Shown one piece after another: positions 23,230-31,721 of a stretch of 32,673 bases of DNA. The notes beneath the pieces were generated by a model, which worked only from the letters and a program-made list of their open reading frames with translations, was not told where the DNA came from and did not search any database. The DNA lies in the NCBI RefSeq assembly GCF_000382885.1, contig NZ_CAVK010000203.1:1-32673 (forward strand). The letters run 5' to 3'. Source of the DNA: Sphingobium indicum BiD32. Its GTDB lineage: Bacteria > Pseudomonadota > Alphaproteobacteria > Sphingomonadales > Sphingomonadaceae. Position 1 is the first letter of the stretch. Each line of letters begins with the position of its first letter. The translations under genes were made by a program, and so were the position numbers.

Positions 23230-25290
23230 ATGAACGCCACCCGTATTCTCTGGGGTCAGGTCATCGCCGTCATCAGCGTCACCTTGCTTGGCATCTGGTG
23301 TGCCACCCAATGGACAGCCCACGCCCTTGCGTACCAACCTGAGCTCGGCCAACCTTGGTTCTGGCTTGGACCTTGGCCAATCTACCCGCCCTACGCCTTC
23401 TTCTGGTGGTGGTTTGCGTTCGACGCCTATGCACCACAGATCTTCCAGACCGGCGCATTCATCGCGGTCTCAGGTGCCATGGCCGCCATAGTCATCGCGA
23501 TTGCCATGTCGGTGTGGCGCGCGCGGGAGGAGAAGCAGTCAGAGACCTATGGGTCTGCGCGCTGGGCAACCGACAAGGAAATCAAGAAGGCTGGCCTCCT
23601 GAAACAGGACGGCGTGGTGATCGGCTCGCACAAGAACCGGTATCTGCGGCACAATGGCCCCGAGCATATTCTCTGCTTTGCGCCGACCCGTTCCGGCAAG
23701 GGCGTTGGTCTCGTCATCCCGTCGCTGCTCGCCTGGCCGGGCAGTTGCATCGTCCACGATATCAAGGGCGAGAACTGGGATCTGACAGCTGGCTTTCGCG
23801 CCCGACACGGCCGCGTCTTGCTGTTCGATCCGACCAACCCCGCATCCAACCCCTACAATCCGCTGCTCGAAGTCCGGAAGGGCGATTGGGAGGTGCGTGA
23901 CGCCCAGAACATCGCCGACATATTGATCGACCCTGAAGGGTCACTGGAAAAGCGCACGCATTGGGAGAAGACCAGTCATTCGCTGCTCGTCGGCACGATC
24001 CTGCACGTCCTCTATGCCGAGAAAGACAAGTCGCTGGCCGGGGTCGCTGGCTTCCTTTCCGATCCGCGCCGTTCGATCGAAACTACGCTGCAGCGAATGA
24101 AGACGACCCCGCACCTCGGCAAAGATGGTGTTCACCCCGTCGTGGCTGCCGCAGCGCAGGAACTGCTGAACAAGTCTGACAATGAGAGGTCTGGCGTCCT
24201 GTCGACGGCCATGTCGTTCCTCGGCCTCTACCGCGACCCCGTGATTGCGCAGGTCACCGGAGCCTCCGACTGGCGCATCACTGATCTTGTCGATTCAGCG
24301 GCACCTGTGTCGCTTTATCTGGTCATTCCTCCTTCCGATATCAGCCGGACCAAGCCGCTCGTCCGCCTGATGCTCAATCAGATCGGGCGCCGCTTGACCG
24401 AAGAGCTGAGAGCCAAGGGTCGCCGGCAGCGCGTGATGTTCATGCTCGACGAATTCCCGGCTCTGGGGCGGCTAGACTTCTTCGAAAGCGCACTGGCCTT
24501 TGTTGCAGGCTACGGGATCAAGGCATTTCTGATCGCCCAGTCGCTCAACCAGATTGAAAAAGCCTACGGGTCAAACAACGCCATTCTCGACAATTGCCAT
24601 GTCCGCGTCGCGTTCGCGGCCAATGATGACAACACCGCCAGCCGCGTTTCCAATGCGCTCGGCACCGCCACCCAGATGCGGGCAATGAAGAATTATGCCG
24701 GACACCGGCTTTCACCATGGCTCGGCCATATCATGGTCTCGCGCACTGAGACCGCGAGGCCGTTGCTGACGCCCGGCGAAGTTCAGCAATTTTCTGAGCA
24801 CGAGGAGATTGTTCTGGTGGCCAGCACGCCGCCGATCCGCGCGGAAAAGGCGAAATACTTTCTCGACCCGAGATTCCGCGCACGCCTTTTGCCTGCGCCG
24901 ACCCCCAAACCGCTGCACCCGAAAAAACGGCCAACGGACGACTGGTCCGCGCTCGCACCCATTGCGGCACCGCTGCCGACTGAACCAGCCAAGGCAAAAG
25001 CGAAAAGCTCCGAACAGCCGCCTGTTGATCAGCCAAAGCCGGACGTGCCGTCAGATGCCGATGGGGCCAAATCCAAAAATGATACGGCGAACTCCGGGAT
25101 CAGGCGAGAACCCGAACTGGGGGAACATGAGGATGTCGTTCCCGCCCCCAAGCCACCGGTCAACGAGTTCGATCTTGATCGCGATGCGCCCGAGGATGAC
25201 GCAGCCAGGGCGAAACGGGAAGCTGATCGCACTATGAACCGCAATGCCCGCAATGCATCGCTCGACCCCGATGACGGCATCGACCTGTGA
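23230..25290 (+). CDS. traG: TraG/VirD4-type coupling protein
   Basis: This 686-residue ATPase links the relaxosome to the mating channel. Two or more membrane segments lie at about 9-30 and 72-95. Walker A is PTRSGKGVG (about 152-160) and Walker B is VMFMLDEFPALG (about 404-415). Family motifs RFWATDKE-like (SARWATDKE) and KGENWDLTAGFR are present. The last 130 residues are disordered, Pro-, Lys- and Asp-rich. CAGGAGTAAC precedes the ATG. The stop overlaps the CopG-type gene by 4 nt (GTGA). Confidence 0.93.
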   Translation: MNATRILWGQVIAVISVTLLGIWCATQWTAHALAYQPELGQPWFWLGPWPIYPPYAFFWWWFAFDAYAPQIFQTGAFIAVSGAMAAIVIAIAMSVWRAREEKQSETYGSARWATDKEIKKAGLLKQDGVVIGSHKNRYLRHNGPEHILCFAPTRSGKGVGLVIPSLLAWPGSCIVHDIKGENWDLTAGFRARHGRVLLFDPTNPASNPYNPLLEVRKGDWEVRDAQNIADILIDPEGSLEKRTHWEKTSHSLLVGTILHVLYAEKDKSLAGVAGFLSDPRRSIETTLQRMKTTPHLGKDGVHPVVAAAAQELLNKSDNERSGVLSTAMSFLGLYRDPVIAQVTGASDWRITDLVDSAAPVSLYLVIPPSDISRTKPLVRLMLNQIGRRLTEELRAKGRRQRVMFMLDEFPALGRLDFFESALAFVAGYGIKAFLIAQSLNQIEKAYGSNNAILDNCHVRVAFAANDDNTASRVSNALGTATQMRAMKNYAGHRLSPWLGHIMVSRTETARPLLTPGEVQQFSEHEEIVLVASTPPIRAEKAKYFLDPRFRARLLPAPTPKPLHPKKRPTDDWSALAPIAAPLPTEPAKAKAKSSEQPPVDQPKPDVPSDADGAKSKNDTANSGIRREPELGEHEDVVPAPKPPVNEFDLDRDAPEDDAARAKREADRTMNRNARNASLDPDDGIDL

Positions 25291-25715
25291 GGAAGAAGCC
25301 CCACAGCAAACAAACCTTCCGGCTCGATATCGAACTCGCCAATTTGCTGGAGGAACGCGCTCATGCCCGCGGCGTCTCGCGCACCGAAGTGGTGGAAGCG
25401 GCGTTGATGTCCCTGCTGCAGTCCGATCAGGATGAGCGGATGGAAGCCGCTCTGGCGAGGCGGCTCGATCGCCTGTCGCGGCAACTGGATCGGCTCGAAT
25501 GGCATGTGGAATTGACGAACGAAGCGATTGGCCTGTTCGTGCGCTTCTGGCTCACCAGCAATCCGCCGCTACCCGACACGGCAATGAAGGCGGCGCAGGC
25601 GATGGGCAAGAAGAGGTGGCACGGATTTGTGGAATCACTTTCACGGCGGATGGAGGCGGGGCCGAAGCTAAGGGATGAAGTGGGGCGAGAAATACCGAGC
25701 GCGACTGATGCCTGA
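25287..25715 (+). CDS. CopG-family ribbon-helix-helix regulator
   Basis: A 142-residue protein with an N-terminal ribbon-helix-helix (about 8-45: KQTFRLDIELANLLEERAH, then SRTEVVEAALMSLL), a helical middle (LARRLDRLSRQLDRLEW) and a conserved tail with VRFWLTSNPPLP. This form usually sits between traG and trbB in Tra/Trb elements, probably repressing transfer genes. The GTG start at 25287 overlaps the traG stop and has no clear ribosome site, so it depends on coupling. Here it is cut off from trbB by the AbiEi-like gene. Confidence 0.85.
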   Translation: MRKKPHSKQTFRLDIELANLLEERAHARGVSRTEVVEAALMSLLQSDQDERMEAALARRLDRLSRQLDRLEWHVELTNEAIGLFVRFWLTSNPPLPDTAMKAAQAMGKKRWHGFVESLSRRMEAGPKLRDEVGREIPSATDA

Positions 25716-25780
25716 TCTCATTCTTTGCTATGAGCTCTGGCAGCAAGTCTAGCGCGAAAGGCGGACACTCTTCCATCCGT

Positions 25781-26446
25781 TTATTCAGCCCGTTTTGCCC
25801 CAACAACCCCATGTTCAAGCTCGGCAAGGAAGGTGTTCACTGCCCTGTGCTTGTAGACCGACTTCACCGCGGCAAAGTCCGATTCCGTCAACGCTAGAAG
25901 CAAATCATCGTCGAACCGCATGCCGCTGGTGAGCCAATCGAGACCAGACCATTCCACCTTGCGCAGAGCGACAAGATCCATAAGTGCGCGCAGCGGCTTA
26001 GCGACAAAGGCGGTGAGCTTGTCGAAGGTCACCCGTTCGACGCCGCTGAGGAAGCGATAATCGGCAATGGCCAGCGGATGATATTTGAACGGACCAAATT
26101 CGGTGGCCGGTATCTCCAGCGTTTTACGCCCCGGCGTCACGCTGGCAGTGACAAGCACGGCTTCAGGAATCCAGCGATGGTAGGTCAGCGCGCTTTCAAA
26201 GGAAATATAGCTCCCGGGAAGCAAAGCCTGCGCCACCGCGAAGGGATGCATAGGAGCGCTTCGATACGCGGGGGCAAGCGCGTAGACACCGCGCTTCAGG
26301 CGAATGAGTGACCCGTCCTTGATGGCACGATTGACGAGGCCATAACGCCGCGCATCGCCTCCCCCCAGCATTTCGCTGAGCTGGCGATCATTGAAGACCC
26401 GGTCGCGGAGGGCGCTTACGGAAACTTGTTGCGCTAGACTGGACAT
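25781..26446 (-). CDS. AbiEi-like type IV antitoxin without a toxin gene
   Basis: A 221-residue AbiEi-type protein with an N-terminal winged helix (about 1-60) and the family stretch ALLPGSYISFESALTYH. AbiEi proteins repress their own operon and oppose the AbiEii nucleotidyltransferase toxin. The toxin should follow on the minus strand, but only about 65 bp remain before the convergent CopG gene. ATGGAAGAGTG (from 25773 downward) begins a frame that reads MEECPPFALDLLPELIAKNE before running into antisense of copG; it may be a toxin stump. It lies opposite to all transfer genes. It could instead be a lone regulator. Confidence 0.8.
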   Translation of the reverse strand: MSSLAQQVSVSALRDRVFNDRQLSEMLGGGDARRYGLVNRAIKDGSLIRLKRGVYALAPAYRSAPMHPFAVAQALLPGSYISFESALTYHRWIPEAVLVTASVTPGRKTLEIPATEFGPFKYHPLAIADYRFLSGVERVTFDKLTAFVAKPLRALMDLVALRKVEWSGLDWLTSGMRFDDDLLLALTESDFAAVKSVYKHRAVNTFLAELEHGVVGAKRAE

Positions 26447-26458
26447 AAAATTCCCAAT

Positions 26459-26485
26459 ACTTCCTGATTATGGAAGTTTCAGGAA
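26459..26485 (-). promoter_or_regulatory. Nested palindromes before the AbiEi-like gene
   Basis: ACTTCC (26459-26464) is inverted as GGAAGT (26472-26477), and TTCCTGA (26461-26467) as TCAGGAA (26479-26485). The overlapping repeats sit 13-39 bp before the start codon and fit an autoregulatory AbiEi operator. Confidence 0.55.
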
Positions 26486-26714
26486 TTTTCTTAACCTCTC
26501 CGACGCGCACCAGTCGAGCTCCAATTGACACCCTCAAGCATGGGTCGGCGGCGCACAGGCCATAGTCAAAGCGGTGCGAACTACGCTCCTCCCTGTTTTT
26601 CTATCCCCCACTGCTACGACGCTAAATCCTTGTTGAACTAGCCCCTTTTCTGCGTCTCTTACTCGTCCCCGTCGAGCCGGACGATCCTGTCCCGCTCCCG
26701 AAGCGGGGTATCCG

Positions 26715-27698
26715 ATGGGCGCTGAGCCAGTCCGAATTGAAGCACGTTCACGTGGCGCACGCATGCTGCGCACGGCGATGGGCGTCTCGATCGCGACCTG
26801 GCTGGCTGACCCGCAGGTCATCGAGATCATGCTCAATCCGGACGGACGCCTCTGGGTCGACCGGTTGGGCATGGGACTGTCCGATAGCGGTGAACGCCTG
26901 ACAGCAGCCGATGGTGAGCGCATTATCCGATTGGTTGCCCATCATGTGGGTGCCGAAGTTCACGGCGATGCACCGCGCGTGTCAGCGGAGCTGCCGGAAA
27001 GCGGAGAGCGGTTCGAAGGCCTCCTGCCACCGGTGGTGGCGGCTCCCACCTTTGCCATCCGCAAGCCCGCCGTCGCGGTGTTTTTGCTCGATGACTACGT
27101 CAGCACAGGAATCATGTGCGCAACTGAAGCCGAAAGTCTTCGTTCGGGTGTTGCAGAGCGGCTGAACATCCTTGTCGCTGGGGGCACTGGCACCGGTAAA
27201 ACGACGCTCACGAACGCGCTGCTCGCCGAGGTCGCCAAGACCACCGACCGGGTGATTCTCATCGAAGATACCCGCGAGCTCCAATGCCGCGCGCCAAACC
27301 TTGTGGCGATGCGAACCAAGGATGGCGTGGCCTCGCTCTCTGATCTGGTCCGCTCCAGCCTTCGACTTCGCCCTGACCGGATTCCGATTGGCGAAGTGCG
27401 CGGCGCCGAGGCGCTTGATCTCCTCAAGGCCTGGGGCACCGGCCACCCCGGCGGGATCGGGACGATCCACGCCGGAAGCGCGATCGGTGCCCTGCGGCGG
27501 ATGGAGCAGTTGATCCAGGAAGCGGTCGTCACCGTTCCGCGCGCTCTGATCGCTGAGACCATCAACCTCATTGCCGTGCTGGTGCGCGATGGCACCAGGC
27601 GGCGTCTGGCCGAACTGGCCCGCGTCGACGGGCTCGACCCGGTCACCGGCGACTATCGCCTGATTCCCGCCACCCAAACCCAAGGAGACTCTCTATGA
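26715..27698 (+). CDS. trbB: TrbB mating-pair formation ATPase
   Basis: A 327-residue secretion ATPase of the VirB11 family that drives the mating channel from the inner membrane. Walker A is GGTGTGKTT (about 156-164), the Asp box is ILIEDTREL, Walker B-like [16 protein letters not shown] and the His box [12 protein letters not shown]. The N-terminal domain starts at about residue 17 ([17 protein letters not shown]). A small hairpin CCCGCT-CCCGA-AGCGGG (26691-26707) sits just before the start and may mask the ribosome site. Its stop overlaps trbC by 4 nt. Confidence 0.94.
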   Translation: MGAEPVRIEARSRGARMLRTAMGVSIATWLADPQVIEIMLNPDGRLWVDRLGMGLSDSGERLTAADGERIIRLVAHHVGAEVHGDAPRVSAELPESGERFEGLLPPVVAAPTFAIRKPAVAVFLLDDYVSTGIMCATEAESLRSGVAERLNILVAGGTGTGKTTLTNALLAEVAKTTDRVILIEDTRELQCRAPNLVAMRTKDGVASLSDLVRSSLRLRPDRIPIGEVRGAEALDLLKAWGTGHPGGIGTIHAGSAIGALRRMEQLIQEAVVTVPRALIAETINLIAVLVRDGTRRRLAELARVDGLDPVTGDYRLIPATQTQGDSL

Positions 27699-28027
27699 TC
27701 CATGCCCTCCGGCGCGGCACCAATCGCGCTGCGCTCGCTGCTACCGCTGCTTTCGTGATGGTGGCCACTGCCACCCCGGCGCATGCCGGCGGTTCGTCGA
27801 TGCCGTGGGAAGCTCCGCTGCAGTCGATCCTCGAGAGCATCGAGGGGCCGGTCGCAAAGATCGTTGCGGTGATCATCATCATCGTCACCGGCCTCAGCCT
27901 TGCCTTTGGGGACACGTCGGGGGGCTTTCGCCGGCTGATCCAGATCGTGTTCGGCCTGTCGATTGCCTTTGCCGCATCGAGCTTCTTCCTGAGCTTCTTC
28001 AGCTTCGGCGGCGGAGCGCTGATCTGA
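27695..28027 (+). CDS. trbC: TrbC pilin precursor
   Basis: A 110-residue pilin subunit. The signal peptide ends TPAHA, followed by GGSSMPWEAPLQSILESIEGP and two membrane helices (about 53-70 and 80-103). TrbC of RP4 is trimmed and cyclised by TraF to build the pilus, and a traF gene is present here. It overlaps both trbB and trbD, indicating one translation-coupled operon. Confidence 0.9.
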   Translation: MIHALRRGTNRAALAATAAFVMVATATPAHAGGSSMPWEAPLQSILESIEGPVAKIVAVIIIIVTGLSLAFGDTSGGFRRLIQIVFGLSIAFAASSFFLSFFSFGGGALI

Positions 28028-28296
28028 TGACATCGGCAGACGACATCCCCGGCTTCTATGCCCCGGTCCACCGCGCACTGGCCGAGCCGATCCTGCTCGG
28101 CGGTGCGCCGCGCGCACTCGCCATCGTCAATGGCACGCTGGCGGGCGCAATTGGCCTTGGCTTGCGGCTCTGGCTCGCTGGCCTTGCCATCTGGGCAATC
28201 GGCCATGTGCTTTCGGTCTGGGCTGCCCGCCGCGATCCGCAGTTTGTCGATGTCGCGCGCCGCCATCTCAAATATCCGACCTGGGTGCGGCCATGA
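28027..28296 (+). CDS. trbD: TrbD inner-membrane mating-pair protein
   Basis: An 89-residue VirB3-type protein beginning IPGFYAPVHRALAEPILLGG, the family signature, with membrane segments at about 33-63. The ATG shares a base with the trbC stop (TGATG). It overlaps trbE by 4 nt. It anchors the TrbE ATPase in the channel. Confidence 0.9.
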   Translation: MTSADDIPGFYAPVHRALAEPILLGGAPRALAIVNGTLAGAIGLGLRLWLAGLAIWAIGHVLSVWAARRDPQFVDVARRHLKYPTWVRP

Positions 28297-30749
28297 TGTC
28301 GCTTCAGGAATATCGGACCAAATCCGCCAGTCTCGCAGACTTCCTCCCCTGGGTCGCACTGGTGGGGCCGGGCGTGGTGCTCAACAAGGACGGATCGTTC
28401 CAGCGGACAGCGCGCTTTCGCGGTCCCGATCTCGACAGTGCCACGCCCGCTGAACTCGTCGCCGTCACCTCCCGGCTCAACAATGCCCTGCGGCGGTTGG
28501 GCTCGGGATGGGCGGTTTTCGTCGAAGCGCAGCGCACCGCGGCGCAAGCCTATCCGCAATCCCGCTTTCCCGATCCTGTGTCGGCACTGACCGACAGGGA
28601 ACGCCGCGAACAGTTTCGTGAGGAAGGCGCGCACTTCGAAAGCGGCTATTATCTGACTCTGCTGTGGATGCCGCCGCCCGAGGAAGCGGCGCGCGCCGAA
28701 GGCTGGCTCTACGAAGGCAAGGCGTCGACCGGGGTCGATCCCACGGAACTCGTCAAATCCTTCGCCGACCGTACCGACCGCGTGCTGCATCTGGTTGAGG
28801 GATTTATGCCCGAGGCCGCGTGGCTCGATGACGCTGCCACGCTGACCTATCTCCACAGCACGGTATCGACCAGGACGCAGCGCGTTCGCGTGCCCGAAAC
28901 GCCGGTCTATCTCGACGCGCTGCTGGCCGATGAGCCGCTGACTGGCGGGCTTGAGCCCATGCTCGGCGCCCATCATTTGCGCACGCTCACCATCACTGGC
29001 TTTCCGACGGCGACCTTTCCCGGGCTGCTTGATGAGCTCAACCGGCAAGCCTTCCCTTACCGCTGGTCGACGCGGGCAATCATGCTCGACAAGACCGACG
29101 CCACCAAGTTGCTCTCGAAGATTCGGCGGCAATGGTTCGCCAAGCGCAAATCGGTTGCCGCCATCCTCAAGGAGGTGATGACCAACGAGCAATCGGTGCT
29201 GATGGATTCGGACGCCTCCAACAAGGCGGCCGATGCCGACATGGCGCTGCAGGAGCTTGGCGCAGATCATGCCGGCATTGCTTATGTCACTGCGACGGTC
29301 ACGGTCTGGGACCGCGACCCGGCGCTGGCGGCAGAGAAACTAAGGCTGGTCGAAAAGGTCATCCAGGGCCGCGACTTCACCTGCACGATCGAAGGCATGA
29401 ATGCGATCGAGGCCTGGCTCGGATCGCTTCCCGGCCATGTCTACGCCAATGTCCGGCAGCCGCCCATTTCCACACTCAATCTCGCCCACCTGATCCCCCT
29501 GTCAGCGGTATGGGCGGGAGCGGAACGGGACGAGCATTTCGGTGACGCCCCCTTGCTTTACGGCAAGACCGAAGGCTCGACCCCGTTCCGCCTTTCCCTT
29601 CATGTCGGCGATGTCGGTCACAGCCTCATCGTCGGCCCGACAGGGGCAGGCAAATCCGTGCTTCTGGCGCTGATGGCGCTGCAGTTCCGGCGCTACAAAG
29701 GCAGCCAGATCTTCGCCTTCGATTATGGTGGATCGATCCGCGCTGCCGCGCTCGGCATGGGCGGCGACTGGCAGGATCTCGGAGGCGCGCTGCATGCCGA
29801 GGAAGGCGACAGCGCTGCCGTCGCCCTGCAGCCGCTTGCACGGATCGACAACGCCGGCGAACGCGCGTGGGCAGCCGAATGGCTGGCGGCGATGCTGGCT
29901 GGTGAAGGCATGGTGATTGACCCTGCCGCCAAAGAGCATCTCTGGTCGGCCCTGACATCGCTTGCGTCCGCACCACCTGCCGAGCGCACACTCACAGGTC
30001 TCGCGGTCCTGCTGCAATCCCAGGAATTGAAGCAGGCACTCGCCCCGTATCTCATCGGCGGTCCATGGGGACGGCTGCTCGATGCTGAACAGGAACGTCT
30101 GGGTGAGGCGTCTGTGCAGGCTTTCGAAACCGAAGGTCTGATCGGCGCGTCGTCGGCCGCAGCTGTGCTCGCCTACCTGTTCCATCGGATCGAAGGGCGG
30201 CTCGACGGCTCGCCGACCATGATCATCATCGATGAAGGCTGGCTCGTGCTCGACAGCCCGGCCTTCGCCGCGCAGCTACGCGAATGGCTGAAGACGCTGC
30301 GCAAGAAGAATGCGAGCGTCATCTTCGCGACCCAGAGCCTTGCCGACATCGAGACGTCGGCCATCGCGCCTGCCATCATCGAAAGCTGCCCGACGCGCAT
30401 CTTTCTGCCCAACGAGCGCGCAGCCGAACCGCAGATCGCACGGGTCTATGAGCGGTTCGGTCTCAATGATCGCCAGATCGAAATCCTGAGCCGGGCTACT
30501 CCGAAGCGCGACTACTACTGCCAGTCGCGGCGCGGCAACCGGCTGTTCGAGCTGGGCCTTGGCGATGTCGCACTCGCCTTCAGCGCCGCCTCTTCCAAAG
30601 CCGATCAGATCCGCATCGCCGAGCTTGTCGCAGCCCATGGCCGCGAAGGATTTGCAGCGGCCTGGCTCCAGAACCGCAGCCTCGGATGGGCGGCCGAGCT
30701 GCTTCCTCCCCCGCCGCCCGCACTAACGGACAAGGAAAACCGCCCATGA
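28293..30749 (+). CDS. trbE: TrbE mating-pair formation ATPase
   Basis: This 818-residue VirB4-type ATPase is the largest channel motor. Walker A GPTGAGKS is near residue 448 and Walker B MIIIDEGWLVLD near 643, followed by RKKNASVIFATQSLAD and the arginine-rich SCPTRIFLPNE. The N-terminal domain begins LQEYRTKSASLADFLPW. It overlaps trbD and trbJ by 4 nt each. Length is normal for the family. Confidence 0.95.
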   Translation: MMSLQEYRTKSASLADFLPWVALVGPGVVLNKDGSFQRTARFRGPDLDSATPAELVAVTSRLNNALRRLGSGWAVFVEAQRTAAQAYPQSRFPDPVSALTDRERREQFREEGAHFESGYYLTLLWMPPPEEAARAEGWLYEGKASTGVDPTELVKSFADRTDRVLHLVEGFMPEAAWLDDAATLTYLHSTVSTRTQRVRVPETPVYLDALLADEPLTGGLEPMLGAHHLRTLTITGFPTATFPGLLDELNRQAFPYRWSTRAIMLDKTDATKLLSKIRRQWFAKRKSVAAILKEVMTNEQSVLMDSDASNKAADADMALQELGADHAGIAYVTATVTVWDRDPALAAEKLRLVEKVIQGRDFTCTIEGMNAIEAWLGSLPGHVYANVRQPPISTLNLAHLIPLSAVWAGAERDEHFGDAPLLYGKTEGSTPFRLSLHVGDVGHSLIVGPTGAGKSVLLALMALQFRRYKGSQIFAFDYGGSIRAAALGMGGDWQDLGGALHAEEGDSAAVALQPLARIDNAGERAWAAEWLAAMLAGEGMVIDPAAKEHLWSALTSLASAPPAERTLTGLAVLLQSQELKQALAPYLIGGPWGRLLDAEQERLGEASVQAFETEGLIGASSAAAVLAYLFHRIEGRLDGSPTMIIIDEGWLVLDSPAFAAQLREWLKTLRKKNASVIFATQSLADIETSAIAPAIIESCPTRIFLPNERAAEPQIARVYERFGLNDRQIEILSRATPKRDYYCQSRRGNRLFELGLGDVALAFSAASSKADQIRIAELVAAHGREGFAAAWLQNRSLGWAAELLPPPPPALTDKENRP

Positions 30750-31465
30750 AAATACCCGTCCTCCGCCGCGCTCTCATGGCGACGGCGATCGCCACTTCGC
30801 TAGTATCAGGGACCATGATCGCCGCCCCAGCGCAGGCCCAGTTTGGCGGGATCGTCTATGATCCCAGCAACTACGCGCAGAACGTGCTGACCGCCGCGCG
30901 GACGCTGCAGCAGATCAACAACCAGATCCAGCAGATCCAGAACCAGGCTACCAGCCTCATCAACGAGGCCCGCAATCTTGCCAGTCTGCCGGTCTCGACG
31001 ATCCAGACGCTGCAGCAACAGGTCGACCAGACCCGCCAGTTGCTGAACCAGGCCCAGCGCATCGCCTATGACGTGACCGACGTGCAGCAGGTGTTCAACG
31101 GCCGTTACAAGGGGGCGGCACTGACCGGCGGGCAGGCCCAGATGGTCGCTAACGCCAATGCGCGCTGGCAGGACAGCGTCGGCGCCTTCGAAGATGCAAT
31201 GAAGGTTCAGGCCGGCATCGTCGGCAATCTGGGTGCGACCCGCAGCTCGATTACGACACTGGTCGGCGCCAGCCAGTCAGCGACCGGGGCTTTGCAGGCG
31301 GCACAGGCCGGCAATCAGCTACTGGCCTTGCAAACCCAGCAACTGGCCGATCTTACCGCCGCCATTGCGGCGCAGGGTCGCGCGCAGTCGATCGAGGCCG
31401 CGCGCAATGCCGCGACCGAGGCCGAGGGCCGCGAGCGTTTCCGCCGCTTCCGGACCCGGAACTGA
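30746..31465 (+). CDS. trbJ: TrbJ periplasmic mating-pair protein
   Basis: A 239-residue VirB5-type protein with a signal peptide ending APAQAQ and a mature start FGGIVYDPSNYAQNVL. Long amphipathic helices (about 40-95, Gln-rich: QQINNQIQQIQNQATSL) are typical. The ATG at 30746 overlaps the trbE stop and has AAGGAAAA upstream; a further in-frame ATG at 30686 lies inside trbE and is ignored. It likely sits at the pilus tip or in the periplasm. Confidence 0.92.
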   Translation: MKIPVLRRALMATAIATSLVSGTMIAAPAQAQFGGIVYDPSNYAQNVLTAARTLQQINNQIQQIQNQATSLINEARNLASLPVSTIQTLQQQVDQTRQLLNQAQRIAYDVTDVQQVFNGRYKGAALTGGQAQMVANANARWQDSVGAFEDAMKVQAGIVGNLGATRSSITTLVGASQSATGALQAAQAGNQLLALQTQQLADLTAAIAAQGRAQSIEAARNAATEAEGRERFRRFRTRN

Positions 31466-31466
31466 C

Positions 31467-31721
31467 ATGAGCCGGTCGGTCAAGCTGGCGGCAGCCGCCG
31501 CTTTTGGCGGATTGCTGATCGCGGTCGCGGTTGTTTCGGCAACGCGACCGCCAGCTCGGCACGACACAACGACCTATGTCGCGGACGAGACAGGATCTCC
31601 GAACCCTCACGCCGCAGAACTGAAGCGCTGCAGCACGATCACCATGCCGGAATCGGGATGCGATGCGGTCTGGGAAGCTGAGCGCCGCCGATTTTTCCAT
31701 GGAAGGGAGCGGCAGCCATGA
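31467..31721 (+). CDS. trbK: TrbK-alt entry-exclusion lipoprotein-like protein
   Basis: An 84-residue small protein with one membrane segment (about 8-26) and a conserved tail LKRCSTITMPESGCDAVWEAERRRFF carrying two cysteines. This is the TrbK-alt form found between trbJ and trbL in alphaproteobacterial elements. It is presumed to block redundant entry of the same element. The ATG lies one base after the trbJ stop and its own stop overlaps trbL by 4 nt. Confidence 0.85.
   Translation: MSRSVKLAAAAAFGGLLIAVAVVSATRPPARHDTTTYVADETGSPNPHAAELKRCSTITMPESGCDAVWEAERRRFFHGRERQP

Noticed and set aside
26691..26707. Hairpin before trbB considered as a regulatory switch
   Set aside because: Only one 6-bp stem is seen with no alternative pairing; it is noted in the trbB entry but not strong enough as a separate claim.
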